From a virus: a DNA stretch of 64,000 nt. Shown here one piece after another: positions 41,353-51,000 of the stretch. Within the stretch, counting starts at the first letter, position 1. Each line of letters starts with the position of its first letter. The stretch spans positions 1 through 64,000 of the IMG/VR virus record IMGVR_UViG_3300048625_000025. One strand, 5' to 3'. Below the pieces are notes generated by a model. The model made no database searches and was not told where the DNA came from. It worked only from the letters and a program-made list of their open reading frames with translations. The position numbers and the translations under genes were made by a program.

Positions 41353-42528
41353 ATGACAACCGCATTACTAGAGAGCCGTTGGGGCGAAACAAAAGACGCC
41401 CTACTAGAAGGCTTACAAGGTTCGAAGAGAACTACAATGGGCGTGATCTTAGAGAACACCCGTAAACAATTGAGCGAATCTGCAACAGCAGGTGGTACAT
41501 CCGCAGGTAGCGTGGCTACACTTAACCGTGTAATCTTGCCAGTTATCCGTCGCGTTATGCCTACAGTTATCGCTAACGAAATCGTTGGTGTTCAACCAAT
41601 GACAGGCCCAGTGGCTCAGATTCATACACTACGTGTACGTTATGCTGATGGCACAACAGGTCCAGACAGCAGCCAAAATACTGGCGCTGGTGACGAAGCA
41701 TTGAGCCCATTCAAGATTGCTACTCAGTACTCAGGTACAGGTACAACTGGTAAGGCTTCAAGCACAGCTACTTTAGAAGGCGTACCTGGTAACCGTATCA
41801 ACGTACAAATCTTGAAGCAAGTTGTTGAAGCTAAGACACGTAAATTGTCTGCACGTTGGACATTTGAAGCTGCTCAAGACGCACAAGCTATGCACGGTTT
41901 GGACGTTGAAGCAGAAGTTATGGCCGCTTTGGCACAAGAAATCACAGTTGAAATCGACCAAGAGATCCTAGGTTCTCTACGTTCATTGGCAGCTACTGAA
42001 TTCACATTCAACCAAGCTACTGTATCTGGTACAGCTACATTCGTTGGTGACGAGCACGCTGCTTTGGCAGTATTGATCAACCGCGCAAGCAACTTGATCG
42101 CTCAACGCACACGTCGTGGTGCTGGTAACTGGGCAGTTGTGTCTAGTGCTGCTTTGACAGTATTGCAATCTGCTACAACTAGCGCATTTGCACGTACTAC
42201 AGAAGGTACATTCGAAGCTCCTACAAACACTAAGTTTGTTGGTACATTGAACGGTGCAATGAAGATTTATGTTGACGGCTATGCCCAAGACGGACAATCT
42301 GTATTGGTTGGTTACAAAGGTTCGAGCGAAGCTGATGCAGCAGCGTTCTATTGCCCATACGTACCATTGATGAGCTCTGGTGTTGTTCTAGACCCAAGCA
42401 CATTCGAACCAGTAGTTGGCTTCATGACCCGTTACGGTTATGTTGAGTTGACAAACACAGCTAGCTCATTGGGCAACGCTGGTGACTACTTGGCAGAAAT
42501 CGCTGTAAGCAACTTGAGCTTCCAGTAA
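41353..42528 (+). CDS. 23: Major capsid protein gp23
   Basis: A 391-residue HK97-fold capsid protein. T4 gp23 is 521 aa, so this form lacks the extra insertion domain, as in many more distant T4-like phages. Recognisable blocks: 'LNRVILPVIRRVMPTVIANE' (residues about 57-76), 'GVQPMTGPVAQIHTLRVRY', 'KTRKLSARWTFEAAQDAQAM', 'GLDVEAEVMAALAQEITVEI' and 'GYKGSSEADAAAFYCPYVPL'. The N-terminal propeptide contains candidate gp21 sites, such as after 'ILE' and after 'QLSE' near residue 40. It has an AGGAG ribosome site, and the downstream intrinsic terminator closes the head cluster. Confidence 0.96.
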   Translation: MTTALLESRWGETKDALLEGLQGSKRTTMGVILENTRKQLSESATAGGTSAGSVATLNRVILPVIRRVMPTVIANEIVGVQPMTGPVAQIHTLRVRYADGTTGPDSSQNTGAGDEALSPFKIATQYSGTGTTGKASSTATLEGVPGNRINVQILKQVVEAKTRKLSARWTFEAAQDAQAMHGLDVEAEVMAALAQEITVEIDQEILGSLRSLAATEFTFNQATVSGTATFVGDEHAALAVLINRASNLIAQRTRRGAGNWAVVSSAALTVLQSATTSAFARTTEGTFEAPTNTKFVGTLNGAMKIYVDGYAQDGQSVLVGYKGSSEADAAAFYCPYVPLMSSGVVLDPSTFEPVVGFMTRYGYVELTNTASSLGNAGDYLAEIAVSNLSFQ

Positions 42529-42565
42529 TATCTACCCACAGCATCGCAAGATGCTGTCCCCTAAG

Positions 42566-42589
42566 AAGCCCCTTAATTGGGGCTTTTTT
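42566..42589 (+). terminator. Intrinsic terminator after gp23
   Basis: AAGCCCC-TTAATT-GGGGCTT forms a 7-bp stem (42566-42572 with 42579-42585) followed by a run of T to 42589. This is a strong rho-independent terminator placed 38 bases after the capsid gene stop. Confidence 0.92.
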
Positions 42590-42609
42590 ACGTCTACACC
42601 ACTTTTTTA

Positions 42610-42617
42610 GTAAATAC
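42610..42617 (+). promoter_or_regulatory. GTAAATAC promoter-like motif before the desaturase
   Basis: This late-promoter-like motif follows the gp23 terminator. TAAATA ends at 42616, so by T4 spacing transcription begins at 42622, the A of the desaturase ATG. No Shine-Dalgarno sequence lies in between. Confidence 0.4.
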
Positions 42618-42621
42618 TAGC

Positions 42622-43491
42622 ATGAAACAAATTTTTCGATATTCCCCGCTGGACGCATTGTTGTTAATAAATTTAATACTTGTTGGATCTATTCCTTACT
42701 TAGTAGCATGTTACGACCCTCCTGTGTGGGCATGGTTTGTTATTAGCGTATTCCATATATGGTTTATTGTTAACGTACAAAACACCTGCTTACATCATCA
42801 CGCTCATTGCAGCGTATTTGTTTCTGCAACAATGAATAGAATATACGAATTATTTGTAAGCGCAGTCTCGGGATTACCACACCAATTATGGCGTCACGGA
42901 CATTTACTGCATCACAAGCACATTAATGATAAGCCAGTCAATGGTCGAACAAAAGACCCAGTATCAGTTTTTAAATTTAGTAAAACTAATGAGCCTACTA
43001 ATTTTTGGATATACTGCTGGCGCTCGGCACTGTACGGTGATGCTAAGTGGGCATGGGTATCTGTTGTTCCTGATATTTTAAAAGTTAAAGAATTGTATGC
43101 TCGTTTCAAACGAGAACAGTGGGCAGTTAGAATCTATTGGTTGAGTATATTTCTAATAAACCCGGTATACGGTCTATTTTTAATTCCAGTCTATTTTATG
43201 GCGTACTTTGTTAACAATGCAAACAGCTACGGCGAGCATTGGGGCGTATTAGACCGTAGAGGTGATACTACACAAGATTCGATCGGCATCTACAGTACTT
43301 GGTATAACATTTTTGGATTTGGTGCAGGATATCACCAAGAGCATCATCATAGACCGGGTGTACACTGGACGGAGATGCATAATGTTACTAAGTTGCTACA
43401 CCCTGATAGAAAGATTGTTAATGGAATACACATTCTAAACAATCCGTTTTGGAGTCACTTTAAGCTACTGTTTAAGAAAAACGCTAAATAG
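42622..43491 (+). CDS. Fatty acid desaturase-family membrane di-iron enzyme
   Basis: A 289-residue integral membrane protein. The three histidine boxes that hold the di-iron centre are complete: 'HHHAH' (H58-H62), 'HGHLLHHKH' (H92-H100) and 'HQEHHH' (H238-H243). Hydrophobic segments lie near 10-30, 33-55 and 185-215. The family inserts double bonds into acyl chains or hydroxylates lipids and carotenoids, and the exact substrate is not readable. Desaturase genes are known in aquatic T4-like phages and may adjust host membranes during infection. I chose ATG 42622 because an earlier ATG at 42577 would lie inside the gp23 terminator. The gene sits alone between a terminator and the fibre genes, is AT-rich, and is preceded by a promoter-like motif. 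Confidence 0.85.
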   Translation: MKQIFRYSPLDALLLINLILVGSIPYLVACYDPPVWAWFVISVFHIWFIVNVQNTCLHHHAHCSVFVSATMNRIYELFVSAVSGLPHQLWRHGHLLHHKHINDKPVNGRTKDPVSVFKFSKTNEPTNFWIYCWRSALYGDAKWAWVSVVPDILKVKELYARFKREQWAVRIYWLSIFLINPVYGLFLIPVYFMAYFVNNANSYGEHWGVLDRRGDTTQDSIGIYSTWYNIFGFGAGYHQEHHHRPGVHWTEMHNVTKLLHPDRKIVNGIHILNNPFWSHFKLLFKKNAK

Positions 43492-43498
43492 TATGTTC

Positions 43499-43553
43499 GC
43501 TCTTAATTGAGAGTTTATGCTGTACCATCAGCGTAGGCCTAGAACGCTATTTT
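43499..43553 (+). terminator. Possible weak terminators after the desaturase
   Basis: The 84-base gap before the next gene holds two hairpins: CTCT-TAATTG-AGAG (43500-43513) followed by TTT, and AGCGT/ACGCT (43530-43534 with 43544-43548) followed by ATTTTC. Either could end transcription, but both stems are short. AAGGAG then precedes the ATG at 43576. Confidence 0.3.
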
Positions 43554-43575
43554 CATATTTTAAGGAGAAAACAAA

Positions 43576-44490
43576 ATGGGACGTCCTTTAGCAAAAAGAT
43601 TTTTCGGTAACCGTAACGTCGGTACCAACGGTGGTTACACAGCAGATGATGGCATCGGCGGTGAAGGCCTAGCAAGTGCAGCAGTATCGGTTGCTGGTTC
43701 GTATACTACTACATTACCAACAATTACATTTTCGGCACCACAACTACCAGGCGGCGTAACAGCAACCGGTGTTATTGTGTCTAAAGTAATTAGCGCCACA
43801 ATTTCAGGTGGTACAGGATATGGTAACGCACAAACATTTGACTTAACAGTCACTACAGCAGGCGGTTCAGCAGTTCTTAACGTAACTTCCGATGCTGGTG
43901 GTGCAGTTGTTACCGTTAACAGCGTTACAACCGCAGGCTCGTTTACTGCATTGAGCGCGGTAACTGGCGTTTCTGGTGGTACAGGTACTGGTGCAGTTCC
44001 AGTATTAACATACGGTGCATTATCAGTGACAGTTACTAACAAAGGTTCTGGCTACACAGCAGCACCAACAGTGTCGTACACAAACCGTGGTGGTATTACA
44101 GTAAACACTATTACATTAACAACTGACAGTGGTGATGTTGGTTCTGCAACAAACCAAGAAAATGCTATCCTTGCTTACGCTTACGTAACTAGTAACAGCT
44201 TAGTTGCTGATATTAACGCACAAAAAGGTAGCCACCGCTATCGCGTCACAACTAGCGAAGGTACAGCAGTATGTTCTTTAGTTGCAGCTACACCAGCAGC
44301 AGTAGGAGAAATGAGTATTACTGCTACAGACAGCAGCGGCAAGACTTACTATGTTACCAAGCTAACTAGCCACAACGCATTGTTGACACAATACGGTACA
44401 GCCGGGCATGAGTTTGATGACGGTACAATGGTACGTTGGACATTTGATGCAGCTACATTGAACACTACTGTTCAAATTGCTAACGCCTAA
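43576..44490 (+). CDS. Virion structural protein, beta-rich, unknown role
   Basis: A 304-residue protein following the capsid region. Its opening 'MGRPLAKRFFGNRN' resembles a conserved N-terminus seen in structural proteins of aquatic T4-like phages. Residues about 20-180 are low-complexity beta sequence with 'GGTGYGNA', 'SGGTGTGAVP' and 'GSGYTAAPTVSY' repeats related to those near the end of the giant baseplate protein. The C-terminal 110 residues form a compact domain ('RYRVTTSEGTAVCSLV', 'FDDGTMVRWTFDAATL'). A decoration or fibre role is possible, but no enzyme motif is visible. It has a strong AAGGAG site and is followed by a UUCG-loop terminator. Confidence 0.8.
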   Translation: MGRPLAKRFFGNRNVGTNGGYTADDGIGGEGLASAAVSVAGSYTTTLPTITFSAPQLPGGVTATGVIVSKVISATISGGTGYGNAQTFDLTVTTAGGSAVLNVTSDAGGAVVTVNSVTTAGSFTALSAVTGVSGGTGTGAVPVLTYGALSVTVTNKGSGYTAAPTVSYTNRGGITVNTITLTTDSGDVGSATNQENAILAYAYVTSNSLVADINAQKGSHRYRVTTSEGTAVCSLVAATPAAVGEMSITATDSSGKTYYVTKLTSHNALLTQYGTAGHEFDDGTMVRWTFDAATLNTTVQIANA

Positions 44491-44503
44491 TTGTAAGCAA
44501 ACT

Positions 44504-44533
44504 AAAAATAGCACCTTCGGGTGCTATTTTTTT
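44504..44533 (+). terminator. Intrinsic terminator with UUCG loop
   Basis: AAAAATAGCACC-TTCG-GGTGCTATTTTTTT: a 12-bp stem with a stable TTCG tetraloop and a T run. It is flanked by A and T runs, so it could work in both directions. Confidence 0.93.
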
Positions 44534-44556
44534 GGCCCTAAGTAATATTTTGTTAG

Positions 44557-44564
44557 CATAAATA
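44557..44564 (+). promoter_or_regulatory. Late promoter motif CATAAATA for the fibre cluster
   Basis: The motif lies just after the terminator. The predicted start is 44570 with a 14-base leader to the ATG at 44584. It is likely the first promoter of the fibre gene series. Confidence 0.65.
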
Positions 44565-44583
44565 TCTAATAACGGAATGACAA

Positions 44584-45201
44584 ATGTCTCAGAATACAAG
44601 ATTTAACGGCACATGGAATATTACTGGTATCGAATCTACTAGTAACGTCCAGATTAACAACCATACTTTAATTGTTAACGGCAACTTAAAGGTGCTTGGT
44701 ACGGTAGCAAACATTTCGTCAACAAACACGCAGGTTGTTGACAACATCATTACATTAAACCAGGGCGAATCTGGCGCTGGCGTAACAGCAGTTTACTCAG
44801 GAATCGAAATTGATCGCGGTATATCGCCTAAGGTAGCACTTCGTTGGAACGAAGGTACACTAATCTGGGAACTAACTAAAAACGGTGCCACATACGAACC
44901 AATTTACTCAGGTGCACCAGGTATTGCTAGTTTAGGTGATGACCCAAATCCTCAGTTAGGTGCAAACTTAGACGTACTAAGCAGAAGCATCTTTAGTTCA
45001 AACACAGAAATTATCAAACACGACACTAACGTCGCGATTCAAAACACAACAGTGGCACCAAGCGCCCACACTGGGTACAATGTTATCTATAGCCAAACAC
45101 CAAACGGCGGCCGTACTGGTATATTTGTAACAAACGACACAGTACAACAACAAGAATTAATCTCTAAGAACAAAGCACTATTTTACTCTTTGATGATGTA
45201 A
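44584..45201 (+). CDS. Fibre-module structural protein
   Basis: A 205-residue protein. Residues 25-75 ('HTLIVNGNLKVLGTVANISS', 'TNTQVVDNIITLNQGES') match in pattern the N-terminal part of the 1,668-residue fibre at 48072 ('SIVGNLTVTGVSSSVNSTNT', 'YVNDPIVVFNNGY'). The module therefore looks like a shared trimeric beta unit of tail fibres. The C-terminal part ends 'DTVQQQELISKNKALFYSLM'. It opens a run of collinear small structural genes with tight spacing, likely fibre or head-surface components. Specific role unknown. Confidence 0.75.
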   Translation: MSQNTRFNGTWNITGIESTSNVQINNHTLIVNGNLKVLGTVANISSTNTQVVDNIITLNQGESGAGVTAVYSGIEIDRGISPKVALRWNEGTLIWELTKNGATYEPIYSGAPGIASLGDDPNPQLGANLDVLSRSIFSSNTEIIKHDTNVAIQNTTVAPSAHTGYNVIYSQTPNGGRTGIFVTNDTVQQQELISKNKALFYSLMM

Positions 45202-45211
45202 GGAAAAGAAA

Positions 45212-45514
45212 ATGATTACAAGCGTACAACTAACAACTACCGCAGCAAATATTATCTACGGTACTAGCACTCAGTCAAAGGGTATTACAGCGATGTATCT
45301 TTGCAATACCAATGGAACATCAGCAACAGCTAATGTATTCTTGGTACCAGCTGGCGGCACTGTAGCAGATTGCAGAATCTACAGCAATTTAAGCATCGCA
45401 GCATCTGATACACATATTTCAGATTTGGAGCGCATTGTATTAGATGCGGGCGACAGTATCTGGGCAAACGCAAGTGGTAACATTGTAATGACCATTAGCT
45501 CAATGGGAGCTTAA
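45212..45514 (+). CDS. Small virion-associated protein
   Basis: A 100-residue beta-rich protein ('MITSVQLTTTAANIIYGTST', 'GITAMYLCNTNGTSATANVF', 'LVPAGGTVADC', 'DSIWANASGNIVMTISSMG'). The pattern is that of small single-domain proteins that decorate fibres or capsids in T4-like marine phages, where they recur near fibre genes. It has an AAGGA site ten bases after the upstream stop and ends two bases before the next gene. No further function can be claimed. Confidence 0.75.
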   Translation: MITSVQLTTTAANIIYGTSTQSKGITAMYLCNTNGTSATANVFLVPAGGTVADCRIYSNLSIAASDTHISDLERIVLDAGDSIWANASGNIVMTISSMGA

Positions 45515-45516
45515 TA

Positions 45517-45945
45517 ATGGCTCGATTCTTAAAGAACACACAACTTAAAGGTGGTAGCTACGCTATTCAATTACCTCTTGGTACAAGCAGCTTAGGTCCC
45601 GACTTTCCAGTTAACGGACAGATTCGTTACAATCAAACAAATAGTAAAATTGAATTCTTTTACAACAGTGCATGGAACCAAGTTGCTAAAATTGGTACAG
45701 TGGCATTAGTAGTAGATGAGTTCACAGGCGACAATGCTACAGTTAACTTTACCATGAGTCAAAGCGAAAGCAGTGCAAGTAACATCCTAGTTACAATTAG
45801 CGGAGTGTATCAAGCTCCGGTGAACAACTACACAGTGTCTGGCACACAGTTAACATTTACAAGTCCTCCTCCTGCAATTGATGCAAGTGGTAACCCAAAC
45901 AAAATTATTGTTGTACATAACATCAACAGCACAAACGCAGCTTAA
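45517..45945 (+). CDS. Stand-alone fibre C-terminal module
   Basis: A 142-residue protein that is essentially a free copy of a module found at the C-terminal ends of the next two, much larger, fibre proteins. It has 'GQIRYNQTNSKIEFFYNSAW' followed by 'VDEFTGDNATVNFTMSQSES' and 'ILVTISGVYQAPVNNYTVSG', equivalent to 'PGYTRYNTSASMLEYYDGSQ' and 'LVSINGTLQQPTVAYTIGLA' at 45957, and 'PGMFRYNTTLNAIEYFGGSE' and 'IVSINGIIQLPVLAYSITAN' at 48072. It is probably a fibre part or fold-stabilising tip. Gene order (free module, then fused copies) suggests duplication and fusion. Confidence 0.78.
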   Translation: MARFLKNTQLKGGSYAIQLPLGTSSLGPDFPVNGQIRYNQTNSKIEFFYNSAWNQVAKIGTVALVVDEFTGDNATVNFTMSQSESSASNILVTISGVYQAPVNNYTVSGTQLTFTSPPPAIDASGNPNKIIVVHNINSTNAA

Positions 45946-45956
45946 CGGAGAACTAG

Positions 45957-47990
45957 ATGGCAATCGGTAGAATATCAGGTTCAATGCTAGTGTCCAATTT
46001 GGACAGACAAGGCACGGATCTACAGTTCACAACAAACAGTCAGCCATTATTCTACATGAACTTTAGTCAGTTCCGTACTGGCATTAACACAAACGTAGCA
46101 ACACAAACCCTAACAATTAATGGTAACTTGAGTACCAGTGGTATTCTAATTGACGGTAATACTATTTCTGCTTTAAATGGTGGAGCTGTTACCTTTGTTG
46201 GTAACGCGAACTTAGGCCCAATTGGTAACGTTAAGATCACTGGTGGGACAAACGGGTACTTGATCTTTACAGATGGTGCAGGCAACTTGTCGTTTGGTGA
46301 TCCTAGCGTAGTGGTTGGGCAGACTATCAATGCAAACGTTATTTCATTAGGCACAAATGCAACGGGATCTTTCTCTAGTGCATTGTCATTCACTAACACA
46401 ACCAAAGTCACTGATGCGATTGCAAGCCTAAACCAATTAGTTGGTACAGTTACTGATTCAACTGGTTCAGTAATTCATGTAACGGGTAATGTAACCGCAG
46501 GCAACGTAATTAGTAACTTCTACGGCAACGTAGTGGGCAATACTGCTGGAATTCACACTGGCGACGTTAGCGGCAACATTACAGGCACAACCGCTTCGTT
46601 TACGAACGTATCTGGCACATTATTAACAGCAAACCAGCCCAACCTTACCTCAGTTGGAACCCTTGTAGCTCTTAGTGTTACCGGTAACATAGCAGCAGGC
46701 AACATTTCGGCAGCTACTATTAGCGGCAGTCTTAGCGGAACAGTACTTACTCCTGCTCAACCAAACATTACTAGTGTTGGTTCGTTAACAAGTTTGGTAG
46801 TAACAGGAAACGTTCAAGCTGGTAACGTAACTGCAACGCAATTTAACGGCGACACTTTTGGTATTCATTCTGGTAATGCTAGCGGAACAAGTGCTAGCTT
46901 TACTAACATCGCTGGCACATTGACTACCGCAGCACAACCTAACATCACAACAGTTGGTACACTAATTAGTGTAGCAGTAACTGGTAACGTAACCGCAGCC
47001 AACGTTAATGCAACCATGCACGGAAACATTGTAGGACCTACTGCACTGTTTAGTAGTAACGTAACATCCACTGGGTTTATTGCAGTTGGTGCAGGTGCTG
47101 ATAACAGAGACGCCGGCGCGATTGGTTTTGTAAACGACAGTTTTGGTTTCACAACACAAAACAACGATGCGGTGGTAATTTTAAACGAGCAAGGCGTAAC
47201 TGAACAGGTATTGTTCTTAGGTGACACAGGCTTAGGCAACAGTGGGACATTATTAGGAGTAGCAATCGGAAGCACTCCAGTATTGAACTTAACTGGGGCA
47301 GGACATCTAACAGTCACTGGGAACGTAAACGCTGGAACTTTTAACGGAATCCAGCATGGTGATGTTAATACAAACAACATCACTGGTATTAACGGTAACC
47401 TAACAATTACAGTTCCATCTAACCAAGTGGCAATCTTTGCATCAAACACTGCTATGCAAATTCCTGCTGGTCCCGACTCTGCAAGACCAGCAGGAGTTCC
47501 GGGATATACTCGGTACAATACATCTGCATCAATGCTGGAGTATTATGATGGGTCTCAATGGGTTCCGGTTACTAACAAGGTTACTAATCAGACATTCAGT
47601 GGTAACGGGGTCGACGACACATTTGCATTAACACGAACCACTACCTTGCTTGGTACATTGGTAAGCATTAACGGTACACTACAACAACCAACAGTAGCAT
47701 ACACAATTGGTTTAGCAGGGGACACTATTACCTTTGCTGAAATTCCAGTATCAACTGACGTTATTGAAATTCGTTTCTTAGGCGGTGTAACTAGCGTAAG
47801 CGGAACAGTTACTGGTGACCTAAACGTACAGGGTAACGTTACATTAAGCGGTATACTAAAAGCTCCACAAGCAACTAAGGCATCAAATGCCACTGGTACT
47901 GCTGGTCAAATTTGCTGGGATGCAAATTACATCTACATCTGCACTGCAACAAATACGTGGAAACGCACGTTGCTATCTGGCGGATACTAA
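45957..47990 (+). CDS. Repetitive tail fibre protein (677 aa)
   Basis: A 677-residue fibre-like protein. Residues about 170-370 repeat a unit of the form 'TGNVTAGNV..N.YGN', 'GTLLTANQPNLTSVGTL', typical of elongated trimeric beta structures. The C-terminal 170 residues contain the shared module (RYNTSASMLEYYDGSQ, 'LVSINGTLQQPTVAYTIG') and finish with 'GQICWDANYIYICTATNTWK', a small tip motif. CGGAG precedes the ATG. It is followed by a hairpin terminator. It probably forms part of the side or tail fibres that contact host cells. Confidence 0.82.
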   Translation: MAIGRISGSMLVSNLDRQGTDLQFTTNSQPLFYMNFSQFRTGINTNVATQTLTINGNLSTSGILIDGNTISALNGGAVTFVGNANLGPIGNVKITGGTNGYLIFTDGAGNLSFGDPSVVVGQTINANVISLGTNATGSFSSALSFTNTTKVTDAIASLNQLVGTVTDSTGSVIHVTGNVTAGNVISNFYGNVVGNTAGIHTGDVSGNITGTTASFTNVSGTLLTANQPNLTSVGTLVALSVTGNIAAGNISAATISGSLSGTVLTPAQPNITSVGSLTSLVVTGNVQAGNVTATQFNGDTFGIHSGNASGTSASFTNIAGTLTTAAQPNITTVGTLISVAVTGNVTAANVNATMHGNIVGPTALFSSNVTSTGFIAVGAGADNRDAGAIGFVNDSFGFTTQNNDAVVILNEQGVTEQVLFLGDTGLGNSGTLLGVAIGSTPVLNLTGAGHLTVTGNVNAGTFNGIQHGDVNTNNITGINGNLTITVPSNQVAIFASNTAMQIPAGPDSARPAGVPGYTRYNTSASMLEYYDGSQWVPVTNKVTNQTFSGNGVDDTFALTRTTTLLGTLVSINGTLQQPTVAYTIGLAGDTITFAEIPVSTDVIEIRFLGGVTSVSGTVTGDLNVQGNVTLSGILKAPQATKASNATGTAGQICWDANYIYICTATNTWKRTLLSGGY

Positions 47991-48007
47991 TCTAAACCTA
48001 CTTAATT

Positions 48008-48041
48008 CATTCTTTGCCGTAATTGGCAAGGAATGTCTTTT
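48008..48041 (+). terminator. Intrinsic terminator after the 677-aa fibre gene
   Basis: CATTCTTTGCC (48008-48018) pairs with GGCAAGGAATG (48025-48035) through 11 bp with one wobble pair, a six-base loop and a following TCTTTT. The TAAATA at 48045-48050 just after it may be the promoter of the next gene, whose GGAG site is at 48060-48063. Confidence 0.75.
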
Positions 48042-48071
48042 GGCTAAATATGTTATATTGGAGCGTTTGGC

Positions 48072-51000
48072 ATGGCCGTAACTAGAATTAAGAATAATCA
48101 GATCACTGATAGTACAATTACCTATACCAAGATTGCGGCCGGCACATTAGTTGGTAGTAACTTTAACCAGGATTTAACATTAAATTCTAACATTAGCATT
48201 GTTGGTAACCTAACGGTCACAGGTGTTTCTAGTTCTGTTAACAGTACAAATACATACGTTAATGACCCTATTGTAGTATTCAATAACGGATACACTGGGT
48301 CATTGGCAGGATACGATATTGGTATGCTTGTAAACCGTAACCTTGCAAGTCTAGCAGGGTACGGAAGCGTAAACACCGCTTGGGTTTGGGTCGAAGCTGA
48401 TCAAGCCTTTGAGGCAATTACTACAACTGACACTGGTACCGGCATTACAACAATCAACAATAGCGGCTTCGCTAATGTTAAGATTGGTAACCTAAATGCA
48501 GTAAGTGGATCATTCTCAGGAACAATTGAAGCATCGATCTTAAACGGCTTCCACACCGGCACCGCAGCATTTAGCACAGCAACAGCAACTAACTTCTCAA
48601 CCGGTAACGCACAAATTCTTGGCGGCAACGTACAAGGCATTGCATATCTTCAGGCATCTAGTTTTTCAACTGGTAACGCAGATATCACCGGTGGATCACT
48701 AAACGCAATTTCAATTGGCGCAACTACTCCAGCAGCTGGATTTTTTACTACTGCTACGTTAGATCAAACAGTTATTACCGGCAACGCCAGTGTTGGTGGC
48801 AACCTAAGTGTAACTGGTAACATTATTTTAGTTAGCGGTAACATTACAACTGCTAACTCTGCGTTCTTCGTTGGTAACACAGTAACCGGCTTTAACGCTC
48901 TATACGCTGGTATCCCAACTGGATACACAATCCTACCACAGGTGGTAGCTCAGTTCTCTGAAGACTACAACGGGTACGCACAACTTAACACACAAAACAT
49001 TAACGCAGGCGGTAGCGCAACCACTGACTATGTTGCTACTGCCAACAACGGCACTGATACAACATTTTACGTTGACCTTGGTATTGCAGGTGATGGATAC
49101 AATAGCTCAAGTCCCAATAACAGTTTAGGTACTGCACTATTCCAGAATGACGCATACCTATATACACAAGCAAATACGCCATCTAGTTATGGCGGTAACT
49201 TGGTACTTGGTACAACCACTGGGCAGAGATTTGTTAAATTTATAAGTGGCGGCGGTAACGTTGAGCATGTGGTAGCGACTATGGCTCAAGCTGGTACTAC
49301 TTCAACATCAACATCAACTGGTGCGCTAACTGTAGTTGGTGGCATTGGCGCAACTGGCGACATTTATGCAGCTTCATTCAATGGTAACGTTGGCGCATTA
49401 AATGCGTCCATTACTAATTTAACTAGCGGCAACGTACTAATCACAAGCGGATCGGTTACGGGTATCACCGGTGCAGCAACTACCTTAACTGCAACTAACT
49501 TTAGTTCTGGTAACGTTCAGATCACTGGCGGTAATGCTCAAGGACTTGGATTCTTACAAACCACAAACCTTAGCACAGGTAACGCTTTAATTACTGGCGG
49601 GTCAGTTACTGGTATCACTGGTGCAGCAACTACTTTCACAGCAACTAACTTTAGTTCTGGTAACGCACAAGTAACAGGCGGGTCAGTTACTGGTATCACT
49701 GGTGCAGCAACTACTTTCACAGCAACTAACTTTAGTTCTGGTAACGCACAAGTAACAGGCGGCAGCCTAATTAATTTCGATGCTCAATCAAATACATTAA
49801 CTGCAACAAACTTTAGCACAGGCAACGCTCAAATTAGTGGCGGCTTTATCCAGGGCATTAACACTATCCAGGTTGATAATTTCTCAACTGGTAACGCATT
49901 GGTTACAGGAGGCAGCTTAACTGGAGTGACTGGTCAGTTTAATACATTAACTGCGACAAACTTTAGTAGTGGAAATATTGTTGGCGTACTAACTGGTACA
50001 GCAAGCACAGCTAACGTGTCGTTATATCAGAGCGTAAACAATTCTGTAGTTAACACAGACTTCTATCCAGAGTTTACTGATCGTTACACAACTGGCAACA
50101 GCGCAGCATACGTATCGGCAGCATTTAAGATGAACCCATACACTGGCATATTCAGTGCAAGTGGCGTAAATGTTACCGCAGTAACACCATCTAACTCAAC
50201 CGGATCTGGCGCACTAATTGTAACTGGCGGCGCAGGCATTGGTGGCAATTTATATGTTGGTGCGGATGCAGTAGTTGTTGGTAACCTAACAGTTCAAGGT
50301 ACAATGACTGCTATTCAGTCGCAGACATTGGACGTAACAGATTTAAATATTACTGTGGCTAAAGGTGCAGGCAGTGCAGCAGCAGCAAACGGCGCAGGCA
50401 TTACAGTCGACGGAGCAGCAGCTAGCCTAGTGTATGCGTCAGCTACAGATAGCTGGAACTTTAACAAACAGGTAATTGGGCAGTTTACTACCAGTAACAT
50501 TCAAGCTACTGGCGGATCGATTACAGGCATCACTGGTGCAGCAACTACTTTAACCGCGACCAACTTTAGTACAGGTAATGCACAAATCAGTGGCGGTAAC
50601 TTGCAAGGTGTTGGTCACTTACAAGCAACTAATTTCGCAACCGGTAACGCATTAGTTACAGGTGGATCAATTACGGGTATCACTGGTGCAGCAACTACAT
50701 TCCATGTTGATAACTTTAGCAGTGGAAATATTGTTGGTGTACTAACTGGTACAGCAAGCACAGCTAACGTTAGCTTGTATTCTGAAGTAACAGATACAAC
50801 TAACACAGCGAACTTCTACCCAATGTTCACTGATAGATCAACCGTTGGTAACAGCTCTGCATTTGTTACTCCTGGTATCACAATGAATCCAGGAACAAAC
50901 ACAATCCAGGCATCAACCTTTGTTGGTACATTCAACGGTACTGCGGCAATTACAAGTGGGTCTATTACTGGCGTAACAGGTGCAGCAACTTATTGGCACG

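Noticed and set aside
42577-42621. Earlier ATG for the desaturase
   Set aside because: It would place the first codons inside the T run of the gp23 terminator. ATG 42622 fits the family start better.
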